DNA of 64,000 bases, from contig JAZQSE010000017.1 in NCBI GenBank assembly GCA_045629945.1, positions 1 through 64,000 of the forward strand, in the 5' to 3' direction. The stretch is from UBA1765 sp045629945 (lineage in GTDB: Bacteria; Fibrobacterota; Fibrobacteria; Fibrobacterales; Fibrobacteraceae). A model generated the notes under the pieces. That model saw only the letters and a program-made list of their open reading frames with translations, did not search any database and was not told the DNA's origin. The position numbers and the translations under genes were made by a program. Position 1 is the first letter of the stretch, and each line of letters starts with the position of its first letter. This document shows positions 48,001 to 54,381 of this stretch, in pieces.

Positions 48001-50543
48001 CAGTAGCTCCATTTATTGAATTTGTTGAAACATCTATTTCGGAAAATGAAAATGGAGAGCGTGTTATTCATGTAGAAGCTGAAATTAATGAAAGTGGTTC
48101 TAAAATTGCACAGACTAGTATAGAGTTATTTTTAGGAGGAAAACTTTTACAGAGTGTAAATATTCCAGAGAATAATTTGCCAATATATGAATTTAAATTA
48201 ACTAAAAAGGAACTTTTCAATTGCGTTGGGTGCAAAGCAACGATAAAAGTTATAGTAGAAGATAAAGGGCATAATTTTGATAAAGTTGTAAAACAAACGG
48301 AAAAGTTGTATCCATATCCATCATCTTTAGTTTTATGGTATCCATTTGCTGAAGGGGGAGGGAACATTGGCTATGAAATAATGACAAAAGATGACTCCAA
48401 ACGAATGCACATGGATTTTTCTTCTATTAGTACTCCTTGGAATGGTAGATATGGAGTGCATTTGTATAAGGCAACTGATTCTGCAAGTAGTCGATTTAAA
48501 TTAGCGACTCTAGATTCTGTACGTCCATTTACTTTTGAATTTAATTATAGTGCAGGGAATACGCAAAATGATGATTGGGCAATATTAAGTTTTGTTGGTG
48601 AAAATGAATGGACTTTTGGAATAGGTACCTATAATCGGTATTTTTTAAAAGTTGGAACAGAATTATTTTATTTTAATTCAAAACGAGATGCTAATATTTC
48701 TACTCATATTGCAGTGGTAATCAATGGGAAAAATGCAACTCTTTATAAGAATGGTAAGTATGTTGAAACAATAGGATTAAGTAAGAATTTATTTTATGGA
48801 GGCAATGGAAAATTTTCTATTGGAGCTCGTAATAATTTACGTAGTGCTGTTGGTAGCATATCTAATTTACGTTTTTATTCTTCTGCTCTTACAAATGAAG
48901 ATATTCAAAATTCTTTTAATGGGATTATCTCCGAAGAAAATATTACTACTCAATCAGTTCGTGCCGTTGCTTTAACAGAACGAGATGATTTGATGATAGA
49001 TCAGTCTTGTTCTGCACCTGGTAAAGCTTATTTACATCAAAAATCGGCTGAAAATAATGGCATAATGACTTGGAATGTTGATGTAACTGCCGACAATTAT
49101 TCACTTTACATATTCCATCGTAATTATACTTCCGAAGAATCTAGGATAGAAGTTTTTGTAAATGGAGTAAGTTTAGGCATATTTAAATTAACATCAACAG
49201 GATTATGGAAAAGTGAAAAACTTGCAGAAAAAAATCTTAATTTAGTTTCAGGAATAAATGAAATTAGTGTTCGCCCTTTTGGTAACCTTGGTATTGTAGC
49301 ATTAGCGATTGCTAATTCAAAGGCTAATATTGAAGCGGATCAGATTAATTATAATGAATCAGCTTGGATAAATCCAAAACCTAAAGCGAATGTATTTATG
49401 AAATATGAAAATTTGAGTGAAAAACAATGGGCTCAAGTTCGATTTGATTTACAAAATGTAACAGATAAATCTCTAGAAAATGCAATGATTCGCTATTATT
49501 ATAAAGGTGAAGGTGAAAATGTCAATGCAGTTTCTTTTTATCCGGGTTCTCCGATGCGTGTAGTAAATGATGGGGGGACTATCTATTATGCTGAATTGGC
49601 ATTAACTGAAAGCATTGCTGCGTATAGTTCAGCATATTTTGGTCAAGGTCCTTTAATTGGTTTACATCGTCTTACTTCACCGAATAATTATTTCCCAATT
49701 TGGGATATAACTGATGACCCAAGTTATTTTAAAGGAGCTGAAACCGAATATGTAAAGGCTACTGGTATAGCTTTATTAGATAGTGAAGGTAATTTGCTCA
49801 ATGAATTTGCTTGTTATGATGAAGATGGACCAATACAAAAACCTAAAATTAAGGTTCGGGCAATGGCGAAAGACAATAGTTTTAGTTCTTCTAGTGAAAG
49901 TAACGTTGCAATATATGTGGAAAATAGTGGTAGTGTTCCTGTGGATTCATTTGAAGTACGCTATTATTATAGAGATACAGCAGAAATCGAATTAGATATT
50001 TATTGGAATGCCTTTTCAGCAACAAAAAAAGTGAATGCTGGAGGTGATTTAAACTATATTTCTTTTATGTACGATGTTATTTTGAATTCTGGAGAAAAGT
50101 CTGATTACGGAAATGGTGTTCAATTTGCTTTGTATCACCCAAATCGAACGAATGATTTTAATGCCATAGATGATCCTTCACATTATAATTTGAACAATTA
50201 CGAAATGCAAGAAGCCGATTCTATTGTCGTATTGGATAAGCGAGGTAATTTGATTTGGGGAAATGCTCCTCGACCAAAATTTAATGCAAATTATATAACG
50301 AAAGAAACTTATGATGATTTAATTCACCGTGATGGTCATGTTATCTATGTTGAAATTAACCAAAATGGACATTACATCCTAGAAACGGTTAATGCTGCAG
50401 GGCTTCCTTTAATCACATTGTATAATGGAACATGGTCTGTTGGTGAACACTCTATATCTTTGTCCAATTATACTATTGCTGCGGGAAGTTATCTCGTATT
50501 GAGAATGGGCTCGGAGATAATATCATGGAAACTCATAAATTAA
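39024..50543 (+). CDS. Giant 3,839-residue T9SS-type surface protein with hydrolase-like N-terminus
   Basis: Signal peptide to about residue 20. Residues about 24-330 look like a PGAP1/lipase-type alpha/beta-hydrolase: FIIIAEGSAGLAVREYI with the nucleophile-like Ser122 (EGSAG in place of GxSxG) and FFNTPHEGTGFADH. A helical part follows (about 330-620), then a very long beta-rich region including Ig/FlgD-like pieces (LRWNGIKNDGFIQLGKYNIHF). Near the C-terminus: LamG/concanavalin-like domain (about 3100-3300), CBM6/35-like jelly roll (about 3313-3436), two CBM3-like modules (about 3451-3593 and 3606-3749) and a T9SS type A-like sorting domain (about 3770-3839, LETVNAAGLPLITLYNG, GSYLVLRM). Eleven bases before the next FISUMP gene. 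Likely a cell-surface, glycan-binding protein; enzymatic activity is uncertain. Confidence 0.82.
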   Translation: MQKTLFCLFVLVVFSFGTVVNPSQSTIAILLDASGLCDINSSVSWENLQVNKFLKEQSFYKDSNSVYCYSYDASIAPFEAIDSLFKGANSVFNKAIQKWSKNKTSKDSLTPPSKFIIIAEGSAGLAVREYIQSKEYQGEIDNVIFFNTPHEGTGFADHSLLNSSSVLDKTKNVYDYSEIIPLALAIYLVGESETLENLMMSLLKESVFGMAQNAGNIKENFSDYFISTDNSYKSLLYLAQDLDLNDSAYDYVKITAKEKGLDLGDYVGSTQLLNSYSKLSSYSHPAYSNVYSYGFPTIGNGRRTLADFIDQSKNHVSKDKLQKLLTESVSKTLENNGLIASDSLNELISKAMTSDFNAMELANQIALKYEIPIGQISECIRDISTLSKLKINKENLSRSVLNVISIANKYLPEKYKSELYSTFIDEYSAALSELGETIKSIENEFTKGSELISNALSNYAINFFEEGTFDVPAFSAIGNNVQAFKESSVKRIGYSLKDYIQENEFKNEKLKSYIKNVSKVGELETIRQTIDKSLKIACNVAGIVGSKEACRAAQFMANVSLIAKVSLDIETTLKDVIALKEVKYAALKQSIEQKADYSSWQDHKGISHKITSSDMEKMLFGLPVVSLQTVRKSNANADSIIPLILYNPLNNDDSDSIMYAYICSSLEFNEINKEELDNSNSVMLKDIYSEEKNGRFYKYSKYGTLGSFIVKDFIQEYRFIIDDFQPDSLRLIKFDFNARIQIAYKRDGNSWYVYRGTNNQWEENPIDTLFESPVQKDGLFVFRPKEVLNNGVSDKNDSLLLSAIQEDGANSVSIYIVNKIGIANNQRIMFKFQAVDYLIEEGWPKSFDVVSNMDTVDIYSNDLGYGGILVSSHLIVSSLHNLDTVAVFTERLEDAGNRYRFWADLSSIFENKPFENTAYTLKWFLTFKEKILSEDSSIQERLITYTPQVIVYGDNSAPRLVFDSTITQGVFSLNNDVVLSSVLNLDSAHNQVLRGLRSFIVRKTTKDTLWLLHRAYVGSPLYEIRKNNISNLWSDSVELYVQAYDFANPNNLIKNQLMSVVKDSAKTSWPIVMQNALMFKSGINGISIHKSILIDSDSPQIKADSVTFHSFTDKTLPLFSKQKNEAEILLNSMDTLIVSFDIEENLFGRDSENVVVELVFNDSLENGRIKSKRYLTDFVITKFSKRFVFKEPDINRLENGIYNLTIFLTDVAGNKSFKQIVKKLRVDRTAPQIQSISLGDVAYENVAELKKGTAHIIQSADDVRNRSDLACYVKVNVRDKEGVWIGPILETVSKNAQYSNYEFDFKDATVDTSNGFWYVYFGCYDNAGNFEKNMNFMGMGVRYPEITYPKKGSDPYFNQILIRGVAPNPEVRGNSNQGMFSIFWKKQGDSTWSENGIEYLVFDRSLALTNRDLAVWHTQGLNLDERSYVLKLSVKSCDSCEWVSTERIILLDDFIPLDTANAPQIVITPPINKQKAGQIENVSIELRNVSDTSKWFVRASIEAPSLKDSTDYVKVVEKTFDPVIISPFKTPALQSDTGLSIWQEKNDSIWHVRYVGDAKGLEIKAPSSEKDSIVLRMTPYLSIRFVDNTIDWKATPKADSLESLGFVMDSISVKNEYVDMLVPAYNMTKMWKVGKDSLHLTFKTTTPFTVDASLIDGAVYKTSLSPIVHIFPEKYKARITWNGLVNGASSRGSLVKMNVVAYEKGNEKNIITQKAEWYLEYEPTEIEFSSNNLEEYYINFLGSERDSSEIKLGDYGFQFKLTGRSAYVTAEILDSTNNVVQKLLENELVFASFGNQWQTLRWNGIKNDGFIQLGKYNIHFLVKNDTGIVIDTLYPFEMRLGDDFVKAQTDSAGYMASLKMLEATLDSNGEYRYVGKPDYLLRTDVSATILPENERIFDYGWDVYGMQKPTLYKKTRPSLGIRRHRNEFWATVVTLVMSESRAYQISYEGLKRVCHQTGPGESRGYWYRMDVKQIPFRENEMNVELFVDLDSARETTSRVYGYLDNSNDSQPVTLHNLVAIKILPASAYNAVKEKLGNETTYFGNAIWETGHSSADEFSWDSVYKKESYKDNLVMNGWFTNWNGQALYYEAVNTNFNILATSDTLMNVFDSNSFTKTFCDIENIMSTELAENDEKFVCGPSQAIMEIDTATISRFNPHAYMMNVKLESFEPNESFVVKNFNKDYCSEMDGSGTDIKVKFVLEIDSNYWNPPADRWGTNNLANRYVRFDPLNKTLYGDKGYITKIKDYGMPNFYNGSSWIYDATFNNGPTVFEVQRLPMVVVPENPLLFNDELSTNDLDAVKQDSSIKFYPSEYSWRFYRGNGEIPYKAEARSLLNNGLWSEFYSNDWAAINGEDKMIKRDLLLPYDIYFDIAPVITFEEAKGFGIIASKNSVKYPLSTETNCSLDTSGGYRFYGCDKWVSRVHLEQNDWNSSQWDTTFTLNGYIRNPLTDVSATSLALTSVLTPQNKFDSNDGYQSYSVAVTDWNEKEKNWNFELNKTDLGADDALAEISIDRYELKPYNSTSSWKIDSANSSVTNGKYTIFNKGKTHSSLLDFYRSRDTVFTSERGLNNRLFDDVIPLASVIAQSLEPADTILVSKWAKKSSVKILDVFKRNMHGDSILKSHPYLQADYDSTSKQFFIERKSLDIYASREDEIVTLQGYVPYDISNWSISYIQNGMRFKVADGTQKPIEATMNLNQLQGNTSFFLTYSVLGDITNYTQLDVHIGEHIKAREINDIYSMYGNVHIHFDANAWESDEDVTVRTMDPSECYDCQLFRNMAPIGPVLEFLPSYVFPKGKEPLVTIDISVKTLIANNLDYNTLKIYKLDSQKPEILPLEIGNVSVLLDSNLNNCTASDWHSCAFVRINAKTPTFSKFVILDSLKADSITIVDSIPESIEPFSCPQMDFLWLDTLWMGTANGWLEFPYFCTQNSNYLLQLNVRGNVSAEHRGASNRPIIWSIKNTDLYVVDSIYQSSIVLYGIDGNIEQKLGPIIKLDSVAPFIEFVETSISENENGERVIHVEAEINESGSKIAQTSIELFLGGKLLQSVNIPENNLPIYEFKLTKKELFNCVGCKATIKVIVEDKGHNFDKVVKQTEKLYPYPSSLVLWYPFAEGGGNIGYEIMTKDDSKRMHMDFSSISTPWNGRYGVHLYKATDSASSRFKLATLDSVRPFTFEFNYSAGNTQNDDWAILSFVGENEWTFGIGTYNRYFLKVGTELFYFNSKRDANISTHIAVVINGKNATLYKNGKYVETIGLSKNLFYGGNGKFSIGARNNLRSAVGSISNLRFYSSALTNEDIQNSFNGIISEENITTQSVRAVALTERDDLMIDQSCSAPGKAYLHQKSAENNGIMTWNVDVTADNYSLYIFHRNYTSEESRIEVFVNGVSLGIFKLTSTGLWKSEKLAEKNLNLVSGINEISVRPFGNLGIVALAIANSKANIEADQINYNESAWINPKPKANVFMKYENLSEKQWAQVRFDLQNVTDKSLENAMIRYYYKGEGENVNAVSFYPGSPMRVVNDGGTIYYAELALTESIAAYSSAYFGQGPLIGLHRLTSPNNYFPIWDITDDPSYFKGAETEYVKATGIALLDSEGNLLNEFACYDEDGPIQKPKIKVRAMAKDNSFSSSSESNVAIYVENSGSVPVDSFEVRYYYRDTAEIELDIYWNAFSATKKVNAGGDLNYISFMYDVILNSGEKSDYGNGVQFALYHPNRTNDFNAIDDPSHYNLNNYEMQEADSIVVLDKRGNLIWGNAPRPKFNANYITKETYDDLIHRDGHVIYVEINQNGHYILETVNAAGLPLITLYNGTWSVGEHSISLSNYTIAAGSYLVLRMGSEIISWKLIN

Positions 50544-50554
50544 AAGGATTCTTT

Positions 50555-51244
50555 ATGAAAAAACTTTTTATCCCTTTATGCTTAATGTTTTGGGGGATGA
50601 TTATGCAAACATCATGTACTAGCAATAGTTCTTCTAGCGAAGATGATTTTGATGCAAGTGTTGTTTGCCCAGCAGAAGGTTTAAATGCTTATGGTATGCC
50701 AAATCGTGGAACATTTATAGATGTTAGAGATAGCCAAGAATATAAGTATGTAACTATTGGAGAACAGGTTTGGATGGCCGAAAATTTAAAATTTGATGCC
50801 CCTTATAGTGAATGTCCTGATGAATATTATACTTGGACAAATTATTGTGAGAAAGTTGGAAGGCTTTATCAACTTACAAAACGAGTAAACTCTATGGATG
50901 TTTTGAACCAAGATTTGGCAGATACAATTTGTCCTGCTGGTTGGCATGTTTCATCTAAACTTGAATGGGAAATTTTGGGAAATAATATGGGAGGATGGGG
51001 GCACATTGTTGGTCCTAGGTTAACAACATCATCTGTCATTGAGGGAAGCACAAAACAATATAAAGTCGGAACTGATGATTGTGGATTTAATTCAATGCCA
51101 GCAAGAGCAGGTCATCCGGCTTATTATTTAACTAGTTCTCACTATTCTTTAAATGGTTTAATATATGAGTGTTTTTTAAGTGGAACGGAATTTGGTTGTT
51201 ATCAAACTAGTAACCAAATGTCTATCCGTTGTGTGAAGGATTAA
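50555..51244 (+). CDS. FISUMP-domain lipoprotein
   Basis: 229 residues from ATG 50555 (AAAGGA upstream); an in-frame ATG at 50525 lies inside the giant gene and would put ten residues before the signal. Lipobox QTSC (about residue 21), Ser-rich spacer, then a FISUMP domain: RGTFIDVRDSQEYKYVTIGEQVWMAENLKF, ICPAGWHVSSKLEWEILGNNMGG, GTDDCGFNSMPAR, MSIRCVKD. It is the same type as the protein at 38300-38974, and the two bracket the giant gene. Probably co-translated with the giant protein and the LolA-like protein. Confidence 0.9.
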   Translation: MKKLFIPLCLMFWGMIMQTSCTSNSSSSEDDFDASVVCPAEGLNAYGMPNRGTFIDVRDSQEYKYVTIGEQVWMAENLKFDAPYSECPDEYYTWTNYCEKVGRLYQLTKRVNSMDVLNQDLADTICPAGWHVSSKLEWEILGNNMGGWGHIVGPRLTTSSVIEGSTKQYKVGTDDCGFNSMPARAGHPAYYLTSSHYSLNGLIYECFLSGTEFGCYQTSNQMSIRCVKD

Positions 51245-51259
51245 CAAATTAGTAACAAA

Positions 51260-51898
51260 ATGAAAATAGCGATATTTTTATTGTTTGTTGTAGGTTTTTC
51301 TCAAGCGTTTTCTTTAACTTTAGAACAAGTTAAAGAGGCACTTAAGGAAAATGTTATTCCGCAAGATTCTGTTGAAATGAATTTGCGAGTTTCTATACGT
51401 GCTTTAGGTATCTATCAGCAATCAGAGGTTTATATTGTAAAAAAAGGAAAATATAAAAGTTATATAGAAGTAAAAAATGATTTTTTAAAGCAACGTAGCA
51501 TTGTAAATAGTAATAAAATGAAAATCGTGAATTTAAAAACGAATAAAACGCAAATTGTTGATTATAATGGAGAATCTTTACAATCGGATTCTTATGCAAA
51601 TTTTAATCCATTAGATTCTGGTACATGGAATGAACCAAAGTTTTTTTCAGGAAATTTGTACACAATAGAAAGTGATTCTGCTACTATTTATTATAACCAA
51701 AAATTAAAACGTATTGAAAAAGTCGAATCTATAAAAGATGATGCAAATATGTTGACAATATTTGCGTATGATGCGAGTAATAAAATCAAAAAAATGGAAG
51801 TGTCAGTAATAATAAATGGGCAAGAAAGTGTTGTTGCAACAGAAATTCTTCGAATGCAAAAATCGGACAAAGTTCCTGATATGCTTTTTGAGTTTTAA
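51260..51898 (+). CDS. Periplasmic LolA-like protein
   Basis: 212 residues. Signal peptide (cleavage after SQA or AFS, about residues 15-18). The mature part is a run of amphipathic beta strands with the pattern of LolA/outer-membrane lipoprotein-sorting proteins (VEMNLRVSIRALGIYQQSEVYIVKKGKYKSYIE, KMKIVNLKTNKTQIVDYNG, LYTIESDSATIYYNQKLKRIEKVE). LolA-fold proteins carry lipids or lipoproteins across the periplasm. It lies 15 bases after the FISUMP lipoprotein gene, so a dedicated carrier for that lipoprotein or for the giant's lipid ligand is possible. Family assignment is by pattern only. Confidence 0.5.
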   Translation: MKIAIFLLFVVGFSQAFSLTLEQVKEALKENVIPQDSVEMNLRVSIRALGIYQQSEVYIVKKGKYKSYIEVKNDFLKQRSIVNSNKMKIVNLKTNKTQIVDYNGESLQSDSYANFNPLDSGTWNEPKFFSGNLYTIESDSATIYYNQKLKRIEKVESIKDDANMLTIFAYDASNKIKKMEVSVIINGQESVVATEILRMQKSDKVPDMLFEF

Positions 51899-51997
51899 TG
51901 TATAGATTATTTTGTTTAAAAGCCCCTTAGAATTGTGAAAAATATTTTGATTGATATTGAAAGACACAGGCTTTTGCCGGCGGGAAGTTGTTTTTTT

Positions 51998-52051
51998 ATG
52001 GATTATTTATCCATGTTGACTATTTATCCATAAAATCCTTAATGGATAAAT
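51998..52051. promoter_or_regulatory. Cluster of ATTTATCCAT sites upstream of the esterase gene
   Basis: ATTTATCCAT occurs at 52005-52014 and 52022-52031 and inverted at 52042-52051; a further inverted half site ATGGAT lies at 51998. The copies form two overlapping palindromes. The block ends 57 bases before the esterase ATG, a good place for an operator. Confidence 0.5.
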
Positions 52052-52108
52052 CATTTTTCTTTTTTATGCAATTTATTTTTAGATAAATCCGTTATTAAAG
52101 GAGATAAA

Positions 52109-53290
52109 ATGAAATCCATTAACTTTAAAAGTTTGGTAAAAGGGTTTTGCTTATTGGGTGTTTCTTTAGCTTTCTTAAATTGTTCAGAAGCTACAGATAA
52201 AGTAAGTTCAGCTATTTCTGATGCAGAAGATCAACTTAATTTGCCAGTAGATTCATTAAATCCAGATGTGAATATTGATCCGAATCAACCAATAGTAACA
52301 CCAGATAATCCAGAAAATCCTTTTGATTCTACCACAATTTTAATTCCTCCAACTCCAGATTCTTCAAGTAATCCAAATGTCGGTGATATTGTTGAATCTA
52401 GTTCTAGCGAAATGCTTGTTCCGGAATCTAGTTCAAGTGAACCTGTTGTAGAAGAACCGAGTTCTAGCTCTGTTGCAGAAGAAGGTGGTATTTTCTTAGC
52501 TAATGGTACTAATGAAAATGGTGACGAAATGGAAGTAGAATACATCACTAACACTGGTTGGGATGGTGGTGGTATTCTTGCTCATCCAAAACGCCTTTCA
52601 GAAACTAAAAAGCACGCTGTTGTGATGTGGGGTCCAGGCGGTGGTACAGAACCTGGTGCTTATGGAGGCATGATTCGTCGTCTTGCTTCTCATGGTTTTG
52701 TGGTGATTGCTTTACGAGAATCTCCAGGCGATGCTTCTCAAGGTAAAAAAGCTCTTGATTGGCTTGAAAATAAAAATAATACCCCAGGCGACCCATTGTA
52801 TGCTAAATTGGATATGACAAAAGTAGGTTGCTCGGGGCATTCTATGGGTGGCCTTGAATCAGAACAAATGCTTATTAAAGATAGTCGTGTTATTACTGCA
52901 TTACTTAACAATAGTGGTGATTTAGGCCATTCTGCTATGGCTCAGGTTCCAACAAATAAAACGATTGCCATTGTTTATGGTGAAGGTGGTATGGAACGGC
53001 CTAATGCAGAAGCAGACTATCACAATAATGGTGTGAAAGCCCCGGCTTGCCTTATCAAAATGACAGGCGGAAACGGAACTGAATGCTATAATGGCGAATG
53101 TGGTTGGGGACACGGCTCTGGCGCATGGGATGGCATTCCTGCAACTGTTGCTTGGATGCGTTGGCACCTTGGTGGCGAAGATTTCCGTAAAGCAGACTTT
53201 GTGGGTTCAACTGGTAAATACATTGATGGTCCAATCTATGTGGCGAATGGAACACAAGGTCGTTGGAATGGTCAATGCAAAAATTTCTAA
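52109..53290 (+). CDS. Lipoprotein alpha/beta-hydrolase (esterase)
   Basis: 393 residues. Lipobox FLNC (Cys25), an Asp/Pro-rich part and a linker with four short serine runs (about 85-130), typical of Fibrobacter surface proteins. Catalytic domain about 130-365: VVMWGPGGGTEPGAYGGMIRRLASHGFVVIALRE (oxyanion region), CSGHSMGGLES with nucleophile Ser245, and WGHGSGAW with a likely catalytic His. The fold resembles dienelactone-hydrolase/chlorophyllase/PET-hydrolase-like esterases; some Fibrobacter relatives deacetylate xylan. AAAGGAGA ribosome binding site. Substrate unknown; polysaccharide ester is a guess from the lineage. Confidence 0.8.
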   Translation: MKSINFKSLVKGFCLLGVSLAFLNCSEATDKVSSAISDAEDQLNLPVDSLNPDVNIDPNQPIVTPDNPENPFDSTTILIPPTPDSSSNPNVGDIVESSSSEMLVPESSSSEPVVEEPSSSSVAEEGGIFLANGTNENGDEMEVEYITNTGWDGGGILAHPKRLSETKKHAVVMWGPGGGTEPGAYGGMIRRLASHGFVVIALRESPGDASQGKKALDWLENKNNTPGDPLYAKLDMTKVGCSGHSMGGLESEQMLIKDSRVITALLNNSGDLGHSAMAQVPTNKTIAIVYGEGGMERPNAEADYHNNGVKAPACLIKMTGGNGTECYNGECGWGHGSGAWDGIPATVAWMRWHLGGEDFRKADFVGSTGKYIDGPIYVANGTQGRWNGQCKNF

Positions 53291-53313
53291 AAGTTAACCC
53301 ATAATCAAAGTAT

Positions 53314-53342
53314 AAAAGGCTAGTGAATGCTAGCCTTTTATA
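53314..53342 (+). terminator. Rho-independent terminator
   Basis: Stem AAAAGGCTAG/CTAGCCTTTT (53314-53323 with 53330-53339), TGAATG loop. It lies between the esterase gene and the convergent tRNA-Ala and can serve both. Confidence 0.88.
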
Positions 53343-53358
53343 TTATCAAAGTATTTAA

Positions 53359-53431
53359 TGGAGATAAGGGGAGTCGAACCCCTGGCCTATACATTGCGAA
53401 CGTATCGCTCTACCAACTGAGCTATATCCCC
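53359..53431 (-). tRNA. tRNA-Ala (anticodon CGC)
   Basis: Read on the minus strand all arms fold: acceptor GGGGATA/TATCTCC, D arm GCTC-AGTTGGTA-GAGC, anticodon stem ATACG/TGTAT with loop TTCGCAA, T arm AGGGG-TTCGACT-CCCCT. Anticodon CGC reads GCG. The G3-U70 pair, the main alanine identity element, is present. CCA is not encoded. Confidence 0.93.
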
Positions 53432-53489
53432 AGCATGAAAAAAGTATAGCTTTTCTTTAATAAATTGGCAAGAGATTTGGCTTTTAGTA

Positions 53490-54275
53490 TTAAAATGAAA
53501 AAGAAAGAACAGCCAATCCAGGTGCTACTGAAACAGATACATCGGACTTGAAATGTTCATGTAATGCAATCACGCCAAGACTTATTCCTGAACCAGCTAA
53601 CGCCCCGACAATAACATCAGTAGGGTAGTGCTTTCCTGCGGCAACGCGTAAAACAGCAACGGCAGAAGCGAGAGTAAAAGCGCCAGCTGTTACCCAAGTT
53701 TTGTATTTAGAATTAGGATAAATTTTATGAAAAAGATAAGAAGTGAAAACGGCAGAAGTAAACGCAGCTGAAACATGGCCAGAATAAAATGAACCGTATG
53801 CTTCGCCTTTTGCTTTTTCGGCTTTACCTGTTTTGTAAAGGTAAGGCCTTGGCCAAAGTTGAAAAGAACGTGTTAAAAGATTTAACCCACTTTGTAAAGC
53901 TAAAGCTTCTGAATACATTAAAAGGACTTTCCAGAAATCATTATTTGAAATATTTTTTTGAGCTAAAGCGGTTCCGCTTATTGCTATTGGAAAAAGCAGA
54001 CCAACGTTTAAAATATCGCTCCATAAATCAGCATTTTCTGAATAAGTTCCGGCAAAAGGTTTGTCCCAAGGTAAAAGAGATGATTTGTCTTTGATAGAAT
54101 TGGGAACTTCTGAGTCTTTAATGAAATAAAGTCCGGTTAAAGCCGTGCTTGCAGAAATAATGGCAAGAGGTATATCAAGAGTTTTACTTGCATAAAATAA
54201 AGACTCTTTTGCAAAGAGTGAACTTTGACAAATAAGTATGGTTAGTAGCGCAATAAAAAGCCCATTTTTATACAT
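53490..54275 (-). CDS. PAP2-family membrane phosphatase
   Basis: 261 residues from the ATG ending at 54275 (two further upstream TTG codons are less likely; no clear Shine-Dalgarno). N-terminal signal/TM segment and about five more hydrophobic helices. Type 2 phosphatidic-acid phosphatase motifs in order: RSFQLWPRPY (motif 1), SFYSGHVS (motif 2, catalytic His) and RVAAGKHYPTDVIVG (motif 3). Such enzymes remove phosphate from lipid phosphates such as undecaprenyl-PP, PA or PGP at the periplasmic face. Product of a single-gene unit. Confidence 0.88.
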   Translation of the reverse strand: MYKNGLFIALLTILICQSSLFAKESLFYASKTLDIPLAIISASTALTGLYFIKDSEVPNSIKDKSSLLPWDKPFAGTYSENADLWSDILNVGLLFPIAISGTALAQKNISNNDFWKVLLMYSEALALQSGLNLLTRSFQLWPRPYLYKTGKAEKAKGEAYGSFYSGHVSAAFTSAVFTSYLFHKIYPNSKYKTWVTAGAFTLASAVAVLRVAAGKHYPTDVIVGALAGSGISLGVIALHEHFKSDVSVSVAPGLAVLSFSF

Positions 54276-54381
54276 CAAAATCAAATTTAAAAATTAAAAA
54301 TGGATAAAAATAGTCCTAAATACTGATAAAATAAATCCTATATTTAAAAGGAGCGTTATTCAAAGAATTTTTGGAGTTCTT

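Noticed and set aside
51998..52051. DnaA-box cluster (TTATCCAT resembles TTATCCACA)
   Set aside because: The copies share the longer palindromic ATTTATCCAT form and lack the CACA end; position before a gene favours an operator.
54285..54381. SAM- or SAH-riboswitch upstream of the ArsR-methyltransferase gene
   Set aside because: No conserved core or stable paired elements could be recognised in this AT-rich leader.
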